Assembly: GCA_002224055.1 (NCBI GenBank) | Contig: AZLU01000328.1 | Location: forward strand, 1-34,082 | From: Pezizomycotina sp. ARF18 | Lineage: Eukaryota > Ascomycota | DNA length: 34,082 nucleotides | Direction: 5' to 3' | The notes under the pieces: model-generated | The model's database searches: none | What the model was told of the DNA's origin: nothing | The model's input: only the letters and a program-made list of their open reading frames with translations | Program-made: the position numbers and the translations under genes | Part shown: piece after piece, positions 10,454-19,874 of the stretch | Layout of the letters: each line of letters starts with the position of its first letter | Numbering within the stretch: the stretch's first letter is position 1

Positions 10454-10948
10454 TTAACATAGCCTCACACCTGTAGGGGTTCCTGGCTGTGGCCATTCTT
10501 CCGTCGCATTAACTCTTCCAACTTTCCAGAAGATATAACTCCTAGCTTGCGCATTTTTTGGATCATACAACCAAATTGGTTTGTCGGAGAACCACCAAAG
10601 GTCGCTTAACTTCTCCACTGGCATTCTGGAGTAGGGGCGGATAAGCCTCAAAGCCGATATGACCTTGTCGTGATTTGAGCCTGATTCGGGTTGCAGTTTT
10701 GCATGGATCCATTCCTTAACGAGTTCGCACTGGCTGCAGGCGCAGGGTCGGTAATAGTGCACCGCCCCTTCACGCAAACTGTGGATTTTACTGTACTGAT
10801 AACGTCCGGTTTGTATAACACCGGTCAAGGTCTCGTGACCGCAACCTGAGGCGCAGTCTTCGGCTAATTCTCGATAAGCACGGACACGGTTTTCGTGTAT
10901 TGTCTGGCATTCCACGCAGGAGAAGTAGAGTACAAATTTGTAGCACAT
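10454..10948 (-). CDS. MC-family cysteine-rich protein, copy 6 (only intact copy)
   Basis: A single open frame of 164 codons runs from ATG (10948) to stop, and I use it as the family reference. Cysteines at 2, 11, 14, 32, 36, 69, 71 and 74 form the conserved pattern: MCYKFVLYFSC at the start, VRAY at 22-25, CASGCG at 32-37, GVIQTGRY at 43-50, YYRPCACSQC at 65-74. The LWWFSDKPIW segment lies at 117-126 and an IFWKVGR segment near 139-145. No signal peptide or membrane segment is visible, so it should be cytosolic or nuclear. The clustered CxC and CxCxxC sites are compatible with zinc binding, but I know no characterised relative. Many fungal hypothetical proteins also begin Met-Cys with an early Cys box; kinship with them is only a guess. 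Confidence 0.8.
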   Translation of the reverse strand: MCYKFVLYFSCVECQTIHENRVRAYRELAEDCASGCGHETLTGVIQTGRYQYSKIHSLREGAVHYYRPCACSQCELVKEWIHAKLQPESGSNHDKVISALRLIRPYSRMPVEKLSDLWWFSDKPIWLYDPKNAQARSYIFWKVGRVNATEEWPQPGTPTGVRLC

Positions 10949-11108
10949 TATGCTAGTTGCAAGGGAAATAGTGGAGCTAGTTTGAGGGTGTTGCGTTTAA
11001 TTTTGGGTATACCGACTCGATTTTAGGTAGAATTTTCCTATGGGTTAGTTGCTGTGGTTGAAAATCGGAATCCGAGTCTCCTCAAAAGTGGAAGCCCCCC
11101 TCGTGTTG

Positions 11109-11117
11109 CTTATATAT
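11109..11117 (-). promoter_or_regulatory. TATA-like box upstream of MC copy 6
   Basis: On the minus strand TATATAAG(C) lies about 165 bp before the ATG at 10948, as at copies 1, 2 and 8. Confidence 0.35.
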
Positions 11118-11128
11118 CCAAAGAATCT

Positions 11129-11820
11129 TTAAAGCTTGAGCTTTGCTAGACCGGAGATATCTGAATGAGCTTGATAGGGAGCGAGATGTTCTACTATCAT
11201 CAACCATGGCGCCCTTGCTTTGCTGAGCAACTTGAGTTTGTTGGCCGTATCATGGTACTGGGGAGCTTTGCCCAAGAGCTTCATGTTGCTCTGGATGGGG
11301 TAAAAGCGAAGAGGTCTCATATTGCCCTAGTGCAGAGGGTAAAACTATCTCTTACCATGTCGGAGATAGAGTTGTTAATTGTTAATAGATGGTTCTTTGA
11401 CAATATACTCTTTTCAAGTGAGCCTGATACAATTACAATAAATGAAAATCGGCGTCCAGAACAGACCAATGTCGCTGAAATGCTATTCAAATGCTTTAAC
11501 ATTTGGCTGATACAAGTATCGGGCCCTTGTGTGTGTTATTTCCCTCGACGGCCAAAGATTGAAGCAGATACTACCTGAAATTCGCCCCTCGAGCTATTGA
11601 GCTTGGTAATTTCATCCGCAACCATCTCGGGTTCGGCAAGATCTTTGGCTGGCACATGTTTTTCGCTCGCGCTACCCCAGCTTCCAAGTTCAACACAGTG
11701 GGGTTCATAAAGCTGTATGGCAGTACTCCAACCTCTCCAATAGAACTGTCCGCGCCTGATCAGGTTTGCTTCTATGATGAAAGACACCATAATATCATAG
11801 AGCCCATCGAATAAATTCAT
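11129..11820 (-). pseudogene. Hypothetical protein gene, possibly with an intron, broken 3' part
   Basis: The ATG at 11820 opens 94 codons of protein-like sequence (MNLFDGLYDIMVSFIIEANL, then YWRGWSTAIQLYEPHCVELG). A GTAGTA donor-like site follows the segment SRGEFQ near 11572, and candidate acceptors (AATAG, TTTCAG) lie 100-130 bp on. Downstream, an open frame 11320-11129 is also protein-like (KLLGKAPQYHDTANKLKLLS, then MIVEHLAPYQAHSD), but the frames between are interrupted. It lies between MC copies 6 and 7 on the same strand and has no MC-family boxes. I do not recognise the protein. Confidence 0.35.
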
Positions 11821-11958
11821 TGAAAGTATATAGTATATTTATAAAACTCAAACTTGTCCCCAATTTTAGAGGTCAGCTACCTGAACACGAATTTTGCTAT
11901 TCGATGAACCTTCATGTAACAGGGCAAAAACCGGAGCGGAGAATAGCCTAGCCCACAA

Positions 11959-12425
11959 CTACCATAGGTCTTCCAGGCGCCGGCAGCCTTTCGTTGGTCT
12001 GATACTCTCGGTTAGGAACACTCGGCCGTCAACCTCGTTGGTTCGCTCCAGATCTAGGAACGGCTTGCTTGAAAACGACCAAAGATGCTTCAATTTGGTA
12101 ATATCCAGGCTAAACTTTCTTCGCACATACTTTAATAGCTCTTTTTTCCTCTCATCGGGGTCTCGCATTTCGCAGAGAGTCAGGATCATCCATCGCTTGA
12201 GTGGCCCGCAGCCGAGGCACTCGCACAAAGACCGGGACGTGTAAACTTTAAAGAATGTCCGTTGATTAGATAGCGTTCAGTACAACAGCCTATGTGGTCA
12301 AAATCCCAAAGGACTTCGCTCTCGCAAGTACATCTTGGGTCGGACTCCTTGTGTACGCGAACAAGGTTCTCGAGAACCCTCTCGAGTTCAGCGCAGCAAA
12401 AGTAGACCGTGTAACGTTGACACAT
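11959..12425 (-). pseudogene. MC-family cysteine-rich protein, copy 7 (one frameshift)
   Basis: The ATG at 12425 starts MCQRYTVYFCC, then LVRVHKESD, RCTCES and HIGCC. Near 12230-12245 a one-base shift is needed to reach the knuckle LCECLGCG and the C-terminal half (RKKELLKYVRRKF, LKHLWSFSSKPFLDLE, VFLTESIRPTKG), which stops at 11959. Both halves align box by box with copy 6, and the C-terminus resembles that of copy 11. Only one disruption separates it from an intact gene. Confidence 0.7.
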
Positions 12426-12550
12426 GTTTATAACAGTCGTTTTTTTTCTTTGGTTGTGTGATTGACAGAATTTATAGGTGTGTGGAAGTGGATTATCGGA
12501 ATACCGTGACTGGTGTAGAGGGGAACACTTCTGAAGGGCTTACTGGGATC

Positions 12551-12559
12551 CTTATATAG
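12551..12559 (-). promoter_or_regulatory. TATA-like box upstream of MC copy 7
   Basis: CTATATAAG on the minus strand lies about 130 bp before the ATG at 12425. Confidence 0.35.
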
Positions 12560-12643
12560 ACCTTGGAATTCGTTTGATTCGAGTAAATGGTGCTCGTAGT
12601 GCGAACTTCTTGCCCAGGCTGGGACGTAATATCGAACTTATGT

Positions 12644-12688
12644 AACGTTCCTAACGTAAACGTTCGTAACGAAAACGTTCGTAACGGA
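12644..12688. repeat. Tandem repeat, 3 x 15 bp
   Basis: Three head-to-tail 15-mers: AACGTTCCTAACGTA, AACGTTCGTAACGAA and AACGTTCGTAACGGA. Each begins with the palindrome AACGTT. The units differ by one to three bases. They lie about 220 bp upstream of MC copy 7 and could be a protein-binding array or a small minisatellite. Confidence 0.8.
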
Positions 12689-13175
12689 TAATGAGTTATG
12701 AATAGTAAGTCCCTTTGTTATACCTTACCTACCAATTGCCATAATTGGCCAATTTCCCCTATAATCAGTCTCAAAGCCCTCCGAAGACTGCCCCATAATT
12801 GCGGAAACCCGGTTTTTTTCCATAATTAACCAATTCAAATAGCATCGTAGCTCTTCCTTTTTTTTTTTTTTTTTTTTTTGGGGGAGGGCTTCGAGAATTT
12901 ATAATTTGAAATGCCATCAAAAATGTAAGAAAAACACGTACGGTTCCCTTACAGAGACTTCCCCCCTTTTTTTGACGTTTGGCTACCTGTTAGATACTTA
13001 AGCAACTAAATTAACTGTTAAAATCCCTTTATATGATAATAACAACTTGTATACAAACCCCTTTTCACCATTAATGTGGTTGCGTGTTGTATTTTTTAGC
13101 TATTTGGTCAATATTTGATAGTATTTTCATGTTATACAAGCTATAATATCTCTCTTCCCAACATTTTAAGTTTTA

Positions 13176-13635
13176 CTATCTGTTATTTCTTGGTAGAGTT
13201 GCCTGATAGTTTCTGATGTTAATAGATATTCTGTAACTTGGAAAAAGAACCTCCCTGAGGCAAACTCGAATTACCACCCGGGCTCTGATTTTTGGACCAA
13301 CTGATCTCCGGTAGTTGATGCCTACGCTACTTTTGTGGGTTTGTTTAGATCCAAAACTTGAATTGTTGCTCGTTAAAGTCTGAGACCGCTTTCCATAATT
13401 AATCATACTGAAAATTTGTCGCTTCCAGAAGAAGATAATCCGTTAAAGCATACTGATAGAGCACAAATATGAGCTTACTCATAGGATTATAGAACCAGTC
13501 GTAAGGATTGTCCCGTCTCAAATATGTGGGATTGACCTTGTCCATCAATTTAATTCCCGGATTATTGAAAGCCGAAGCAATTAGGGATACGCTTGATATC
13601 ATTTTGCCGATAATATGTAAATTTCGTAAAAGCAT
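13176..13635 (-). pseudogene. AT-rich coding remnant, hypothetical
   Basis: The ATG at 13635 starts 78 codons of protein-like sequence (KLMDKVNPTYLRRDNPYDWF, then KLIFVLYQYALTDYLLLEAT). After a TAA the same frame continues with plausible residues (LWKAVSDFNEQQFKFW) and further TAA/TAG codons, which could come from CAA or CAG by C-to-T change. The overlapping frame 13406-13176 is the alternative. It lies between MC copies 7 and 8 but has none of their boxes. Function is unknown, and the whole may be chance. Confidence 0.25.
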
Positions 13636-14032
13636 TTGATATGAAGGAATTACATATTAAAATATTTCCTATGGTAGTATGAACTTTCGTGAAACAAATC
13701 AGACAGAACACGCCTAGCATGAAGTTTGCCTCCAGAGGATAAGGGAGAAATATTCAAATTTATTATTAATCGACATTCCAAATGTATCCTGGTGAACTGC
13801 AACCTTGTCACGGTGTTTGGGCTAGAATGGTTCCTGATAAAGGACTTGTATTTCAGGCGAAAGAGTACTCCGTTGATGTGACCATCATTGGCGCTTTATA
13901 GTAAAGACTTTTGAATATAAAGAAAACTTCTCTCATAATTATCTGCCTGTGGTCACAACTACGAGCTAGATAAAGCCACATATTTCAATAGTTAATTTTG
14001 ATTATATAAATGACATTAACACGATGGATTAT

Positions 14033-14508
14033 TTAGGTTACTTTCCTCGGTAGTATCGTCAAGATGTCCATATCTGTCGCAACTGGCTTAGCGACTTTAT
14101 ATCCAAATACCTGGGGACCAGCCACGCCAACACGCCAGAAGTACTTTGGTTCCACGGGAAATACCAAAGATCCTCGATTCCGTGGCGTTAACCTACATCC
14201 GCTACGTATGTAGCGCAAGGTATAATTTATGAAGTCGTCGTTTGAGAGGGCTCGTTACGTATATCCATATACCTCTTCAGCGCATCCTTTATCTTCTGGC
14301 AGAGTTGTTCGCAGTCACAGGGATAGTACAAGTCGAATTCGTCGGTTGATTGCTCCGGATCCTTGCAGCCTAGATATCTGCTACCGTTGTAGAGTAGCTG
14401 CTCGCACCGGCAGGTCTCGTGGTGTTTCGAAATACGTCCGCACGCAAAGATGGCGGCCTTCGGTTCGCCGCGTGGACAGGCGAAGTAGACTTTAAATAGG
14501 CGGCACAT
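14033..14508 (-). pseudogene. MC-family cysteine-rich protein, copy 8 (C-terminus out of frame)
   Basis: The ATG at 14508 gives 93 codons: MCRLFKVYFACPRGE, CRCEQ, GSRYLGC, then YYPCDCEQLC and a helix DALKRYMD, with a stop at 14227. The knuckle has an extra Leu (CDCEQLC). The C-terminal family segment is present downstream but shifted: IEDLWYF in one frame, then PVEPKYFWRVGVAGPQVFGY in another, ending at 14033. This corresponds to LWWFSDKPIW and the following part of copy 6. The N-terminal half alone could still be made as a 93-residue protein. Confidence 0.7.
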
Positions 14509-15335
14509 TGAAGCTTTAACTATTTTTTACTATTTTGGGGGATTATGTGTATCTAGAGAAACCAAAGGAATTACCTTAGAACCTTTGATGAAAGCTAATA
14601 AGTTCTGGCTAAGGGGATTTTTGCCCTACGTTAAAGCCGAAGGTCTAACTATTTATTTCAATCGAATCGCACAATTATATATCAGGCCTTCAAGCTGATC
14701 GATACATAAATAGCTAAGCTTAAGAGCAATGACTCAATGTTCTATAACATTACGAATAGTTCATACATTTATGCATAAAATTGTTAACAGGAGCTTGGCA
14801 CGTTATGGGGCCGTGATTTCTAGTTATTTATATCAATATATTGAGATTGTTACAATAATGAAGAGCGTGGGAGGAGGGTGGAGCGAATCGTGTATAGACC
14901 CTAATGATTCACTACAGATTAATTTCATTGTCCAAGCGTTTAGTTGAGGGTCTTCGAGCTTGGCTGGAGGATCTATATTCGTTGCTGTTAACTAGAGTCT
15001 ATTGTAGAGAGCGACGGGGTAGGATTTTACAAGTGCTATTATTGGTGATCACAACGCTTTGGCTTTGAAAGTGCTTAACGACCGGGTATATTGGAATTCC
15101 CGGGATAACCGAAACATGAACTGCTCATACGTATAGAGAGAAAGCGTGAAAAACTGATATCAAGGAAAGGGATACAACGAAATGGAGAAATGGAACGATA
15201 TATAGTACACAGAATCGAAACTACAAGGATACCGGAAGGTACGAGAAACATCGGCAGAGATAAAACAACAAAAGGAAAATGCACATAACACACTACAATG
15301 ACATAAGAAGAGAAGAAGGGAAGAAAGAAAGAAAG
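14509..15335. other. Intergenic, no gene seen
   Basis: The first 180 bp include the copy 8 TATA-like box. Later there is a GA-rich patch (about 15300-15335). The frame 15075-15293 (-) is hydrophobic, but nothing else supports it. Confidence 0.4.
14674..14683 (-). promoter_or_regulatory. TATA-like box upstream of MC copy 8
   Basis: GATATATAAT on the minus strand lies about 170 bp before the ATG at 14508. Confidence 0.3.
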
Positions 15336-16151
15336 TTAAGCGGTCTGAGATCGCACGAGCGTCTTCTTCAGTCGGACCAATTCACACCTTCCTACATTAT
15401 TCTCCGCACCAGGATCGTGAGATACGTCGCGATCGGGATCCTCAGGTCTCTTCGCATTTTTCGTACCCTGAGGCGCGGGCCTCTTGGGTAAGGGTTTGTT
15501 TCGAAGACGGGTTGGGTCGTGAGGTATCCAGTCGAGCATCTTAGTTTCTATTATTAAATTGGAGGCGATGTGAAGGTATGCCTTGTCTTTTGTGCCACAG
15601 ATAACCCAGTGACCCTTCCCGGTCTCCTTCTTCGTCTCTATAGTCAAGCCCTGGACTACATCGAATGTTACAAAGGCAGCATCATTCTCAACGCGGCTCA
15701 ATCCCCGGAGCGAGGCATCCTTGCGTGGGCTGACTGAAGCGCCCGCTGTAAGCGAGATAAAGCTCCAGTGGCGAATTGTTGGCCTTGTCTTGTAGCTGGT
15801 ATGTGTGCAGAGTTCCAATGGGTTGACTAATAAATTGGTCGTTGGTGGTTATCGGTACCGTGGTGTGATGCTATCCTGTGAGCCGCGGCGCTGGCCAGCT
15901 TGGTTAGGTTGTTCCCTCGCGGCTTGGCGAGGGCGAAAGCCTTCATGGCACGAGGAAACCATTCGATAGGGTCGACTTGCTGAATAACCGCCACGTCACC
16001 TATCCTTTCGTCCTTCAGGTTGAAGACTGCGAGGCCGTACGGTCTGGCGGGAGGGGCTGCATCGGGGGATTGCTCCTTCATATTCCATGGGATACGATTT
16101 GGCATAGTGGAGACACGCGGTGGCCACGAGGATCAAGCTTCGGGCAATCAT
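15336..16151 (-). pseudogene. Candidate secreted protein (effector-like), frame-broken
   Basis: The ATG at 16151 encodes a good signal peptide (MIARSLILVATACLHYAKS, then YPMEYEGAIP). The mature part continues in a second frame (PYGLAVFNLKDERIGDVAVI, EWFPRAMKAFALAKPRG) entered at the 5-base G/C run 16064-16068, where one base fewer would join them. A switch near 15855, in an ACACACC stretch, leads to GTLHTYQLQDKANNSPLELY. A third switch near 15695 leads to AAFVTFDVVQGLTIETKKET, WVICGTKDKAYLHIASN and a basic, Pro-rich tail ending at 15336. In the joined reading I see no internal stop. Expected length is about 265 residues with few cysteines. Similar size and layout are common in fungal secreted effectors, but I cannot place it in a named family. 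Confidence 0.55.
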
Positions 16152-17816
16152 ATTGAGGGTCTGGAGATTTCGGGGTAATAACCGTGAGCGTTCGTTAACC
16201 GATGTTTTAGTGGTAGACTAGATTGCTAGAGTTACAATACCTAATTTAATGGATAAACTGAGATATAGATGAACCGAGAGAGTGAAGGAGTTCGCGAACT
16301 AGAGATGCGGGAGTGGGAAGCTGGAGAGAATAGGAAGGGAAACGAGACCAAATAAAAAATACTCTTTCTAATAAATGGGGTACGCGAAGACGGGAGTAGG
16401 GGATAAGGTAGCGCTCTATATAGGGCAGCAGAGGCGATAGGTTCTTTAATGGCAATCGCAATGACCTAGAGGGATATTACAAGAATTAGATATGAAGTAG
16501 ATGAAACTTTTCTATCGAGGGATTTAAGCCGATACTTATGTTGAGAATCTACTGAGCAGTGGAATATAGATTCGCTTAGTATGGCCCATACGTCAAATGG
16601 AGGCATAAATAAAATATCCCGAAATACCCACGAGGCTCGGACTCTCGCCGTCATTGAAAGATTTCTGGCGCGAAATTAAGAGTACATGAATGAACATGAA
16701 ACTGTTCACGACTGATATTTAGAACTAATAATAGAGAAATGAACCGCGATGTTCAAGCGGGGTTTAAGGAAACGGGCTGGTGGTTGATGTTTACGCCCCC
16801 GCGCATGATAAAGAGCGGCCGTGAAAGGGGCGCCCCATAGCCCCTAGGGCCGGGGGCGAAGAAAAAAGGATAAAGGAAAATGCCCGCCATGATATTTACC
16901 CGTCCGACAGAGCAGTCGATAATAGTGAAAATGTTCGATGAGACCCTGAAGACGCCCCCGTAAGGCGTAAGGCACGGAGTGTCCGCGTTTGCCATAATTA
17001 TACCAGAAAAAGATAAATGTGGGGCGTCCGAGAGATAGCTAACGGTACGGATCATATGAATCCAGTTTGTCTGAGCAAATTCTGTTCTTTCTTTGGATTT
17101 CGATATAATATGCGATCACATTTAGCCGCAAATCCTTCCAGATGATGTATCACTGGCGGGACGAATATATGAAGCAGGTAGTATTGCTTAGCCCATAAGA
17201 TTGCTATTTCCATCGCCATGTTGACGTTCCATGGACATCATCTATTATGTTATTCCGGTAGCGGGATAGGGGTGTTCAGAATCAGGTCCACGAGATTTAA
17301 TCATCATGTCGTGTGTAGGGTAGTTTAGGGTACGCTTCCGATGCCTATCCGGTTCTTTTCATCGCGGAAGTCAGCCTTGAGATTCGCTTGGTCTCGCCTC
17401 AGGATACGTCAAGCTCACTACATCACCTATGCGGGGGGTTAAAGCTCGTTTACCCAACAGCAGCCCCTTCAAGTTCCCAGATGGAATACCCCGAAGGACA
17501 ATGGTGCAAGTAAACTTCCATTCGATTATAACTTCTGAAAATTGATCCTGGCAAATTCACATAGCTATTATCGGTTATCAATACATGCAGAGGCTAAACT
17601 TGCTAACACTACGATTACTGGTACCTCCAAAAGCCATTCAAGCCTTTATACAGCCTGAGGCTTTATACAACGTCCGCTAGAGGGATTCTCATGGCGCTTC
17701 CAGTCCCACTTATGATTCTATAGGAAATTAAGAGCATTTATTCCTTCGGTATCCGACGGCCCTACACGGGTTCCCAACATTGGAGAAATTCTAAGGGCTT
17801 CTGATGCGTAGCTAAT
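16152..17816. other. Long intergenic stretch, no gene supported
   Basis: About 1.7 kb. The longest frame, 16753-17055 on - (100 codons from ATG), has no family feature and could be chance. The rest is stop-rich. Confidence 0.4.
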
Positions 17817-18110
17817 TTACTTTACGCGCTTGTCCTCCCACCACTCCTTCCAGTACTTGTCTCTCTCCTCTTTGCTAGGAGCTCCACTAACCATCGATAG
17901 TCAATATCATCCGAATAGTCCCGTTTTCCCCTTTCAAGGCAGTCATTCCTTGTATGACTTAAGGATCGTTCTTTGCTCCCACTTGCGTGTTGTTCCGAGG
18001 AATGAGCATTATCTTTTGACAATAGCGGAAAAAACATCCAAGATTCAGCGCCCACGTGACTGCCATTCTGCACATGTCTGCTTGGCACGAACAAAACTCG
18101 GAAAAAATAT
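17817..18110 (-). pseudogene. C-terminal fragment of an unknown gene
   Basis: The last codons before the stop at 17817-17819 read SKEERDKYWKEWWEDKRVK, a very protein-like basic/aromatic C-terminus. One frame over and just upstream is a further coding-like stretch (SWMFFPLLSKDNAHSSEQHA, then RDYSDDIDYRWLVELL). Joining them needs one shift near 17875. The 5' part is lost in, or interrupted by, the AT-rich hairpin region at 18180-18480. Confidence 0.3.
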
Positions 18111-18179
18111 AAACAACCTGCGTTCCATTACATCTACATGTACACGCGTCGCAGACTCGCGGCGCCGCAGGCAGGCGGG

Positions 18180-18480
18180 GATCCCAGATATCTTATTATA
18201 TATATTTATATATATAGACGTATATATATATATATAATAAACGATAGACGGAAACCGATGCATGTATAAGCGGGGATTTGGGGTCGCGACCCCAGCATTA
18301 CACAAAGGTGCATAATATTACTATAGTAAATGCATATAAAATTATACTACACGTAGTGACAGGGGTGTAGACCCCAGGTACCCCGCATACAATTTAAAAA
18401 AAAAAAAAAAATAATGCCGCAGGCCAAAGGGGCTTGGGGGGTCTCCCCCCCAGCACTATTATATTACTCTATAAAATATT
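18180..18480. repeat. AT-rich block with three G/C-rich hairpins
   Basis: A (TA)-rich stretch (18194-18240) and an A-run (about 18396-18411) surround three G/C hairpins. These are a 16-bp perfect palindrome at 18279-18294 (TGGGGTCGCGACCCCA), GGGGT-GTAG-ACCCC at 18362-18375, and G6-TCT-C7 at 18436-18451 with flanking GCT/AGC also able to pair. The first and third share the layout TTGGGG...CCCCAGCA. It looks like a non-coding mobile or organelle-derived fragment, but I found no terminal repeats or target duplication. Confidence 0.55.
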
Positions 18481-19167
18481 TAGCCGTATATAAAAAAATA
18501 TAACAGCAACAGGCACATGCTTCCCTCGCTGCTTTAGGATATATATCAGTATTGCCTTGTGTAAGTCTTTCGACGTGTTCGGAATAGTTGTCTTCGAACC
18601 ATAATATGAGACCAAATACACAATCTGATTTCTCTTTCCACGACATGAGTTTCAGCGCCCTCATACTTTCGTGAAAGTAGCAGATTCATCTATTAAAAAT
18701 CCAGGCCTCATACTGTTTTTTTTGTTCGACGGTGAGGTCTTCTTCGTTTGACACCTCTTTGCTTCCGACTGTATCAATACTCAACTCTTCCTGCACCTCA
18801 CTCGTGACAGAAACCATCACCTCTATGACAGTATTTTGGTCTCTTTCTATGGACTTTCTGATTTTTTTGACGTCGTCGGGCTTCTCTGCTGTGTCGTCAA
18901 ATTCATCGCCGGCCGGTGTGCTGTCTATGTCATTAAGCGATCGGAACATTGTCCAGGCTAGCGAGTTCATGCACCTTAGATTTGAAATACCAAGCCTCGG
19001 AAAGAGTTCTAGGTCCGTTCTAAGAGCCTCTGCAAGCTCTTGTCCGAATACTTTCCAAATACTTGTTGAGGGAGCCGGGCCTGGCGTTCAGAAAGCTTCT
19101 TGAACCTTTTCCTTGGTGTTATTGAAGATTAGGTTGGAGTCTCCGGGCTTGAAGGTTGCGAATCCAT
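18464..19167 (-). pseudogene. Unknown protein gene with premature stops
   Basis: The ATG at 19167 starts MDSQPSSPETPT, then TAA. The same frame goes on with SSITPRKRFKKLSERQARLP and FGKYSDKSLQRLLERT. The TAA could be a mutated CAA. After a shift near 19012 the frame reads LELFPRLGISNLRCMNSLAW, then a Glu/Asp-rich region (EEDLTVEQKKQYEAWIFNR) to a TGA near 18686. Beyond it the same frame stays open to 18464 with coding-like residues (MSWKEKSDCVFGLILWFEDN). So there are two nonsense codons and one frameshift. It lies downstream of the kinase on the same strand. No domain is recognised. Confidence 0.45.
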
Positions 19168-19874
19168 GATCGATTTGTAAAAAGGGCGGAGTAACGTAGT
19201 CAAGTCAGTGAAATGTATTTCTGGGTATTAGAGAGTAATATTCAGTAGAATGAAATTCAGCAACCACCATTACCATAGATTTGAAGATCACCTCGGATTA
19301 TATCTTCTCTTCAACACCAGCATTCTTCCTTCTCTTTCTGTGGCTTTCAAGTCATGTCAAGTACGATCCTTTCCTGCACTGGTGGTCGGAGCATCCCTTT
19401 CTCAAAGCTAGTTACGTTTCACATTTCGGTTGTATATCACATAGCATCCGCGACAATAAGTTCGGGTTCGGAGGCAATCTCATATCACGCTTCGATGCAT
19501 GAGTCAGATGCATCAGGATAAATTGTCTCCTCGTGTATTTTTCTGGCATGGATATCACTCTACGTCTGACAACCTTTCCAATTTCAGAGGGAAAAAAGAG
19601 AAATAAAAGGGCTTGTGGAATAGTCTAAATTTAATCGTATCACAAAAAGAAAAAGAGGCCAAACATTATATAATAGTTCAATCCCAAACACCAGTGATTC
19701 TTCGAGATAACACAAGTTTTATGAATTGGGACAGATGAAGGAAGCCAATAATATAACACACCGTTACGAAAGACAAAACCGACAAAAAACCGAAGAAAAC
19801 TATACTTGAAAGAAATGTATATCATGCGAATATAAACTGCTTGAGCGGAATTGTATCGTCAGGGGTAAAGGTTT
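19168..19874. other. Intergenic between the kinase and the downstream broken gene
   Basis: About 700 bp. Frames of 60-75 codons are present on both strands but lack coding character. Confidence 0.4.

Larger units (their letters stand above)
12426..13175. other. Intergenic with tandem repeat and T-run
   Basis: It holds the copy 7 TATA-like box, a 3 x 15-bp tandem repeat (both listed separately), several CCATAATT words and a long T-run at about 12858-12879. No supported gene. Confidence 0.45.

Noticed and set aside
11165-11578. 137-codon + frame from ATG
   Set aside because: Overlaps the minus-strand candidate 11129-11820, whose start region looks more protein-like. I could not decide firmly but see no family feature on +.
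14229-14495. 88-codon + frame
   Set aside because: Antisense shadow of MC copy 8.
16753-17055. 100-codon ATG frame on -
   Set aside because: No motif, homologue memory or neighbouring exon; one such frame is expected by chance in six frames of 34 kb.
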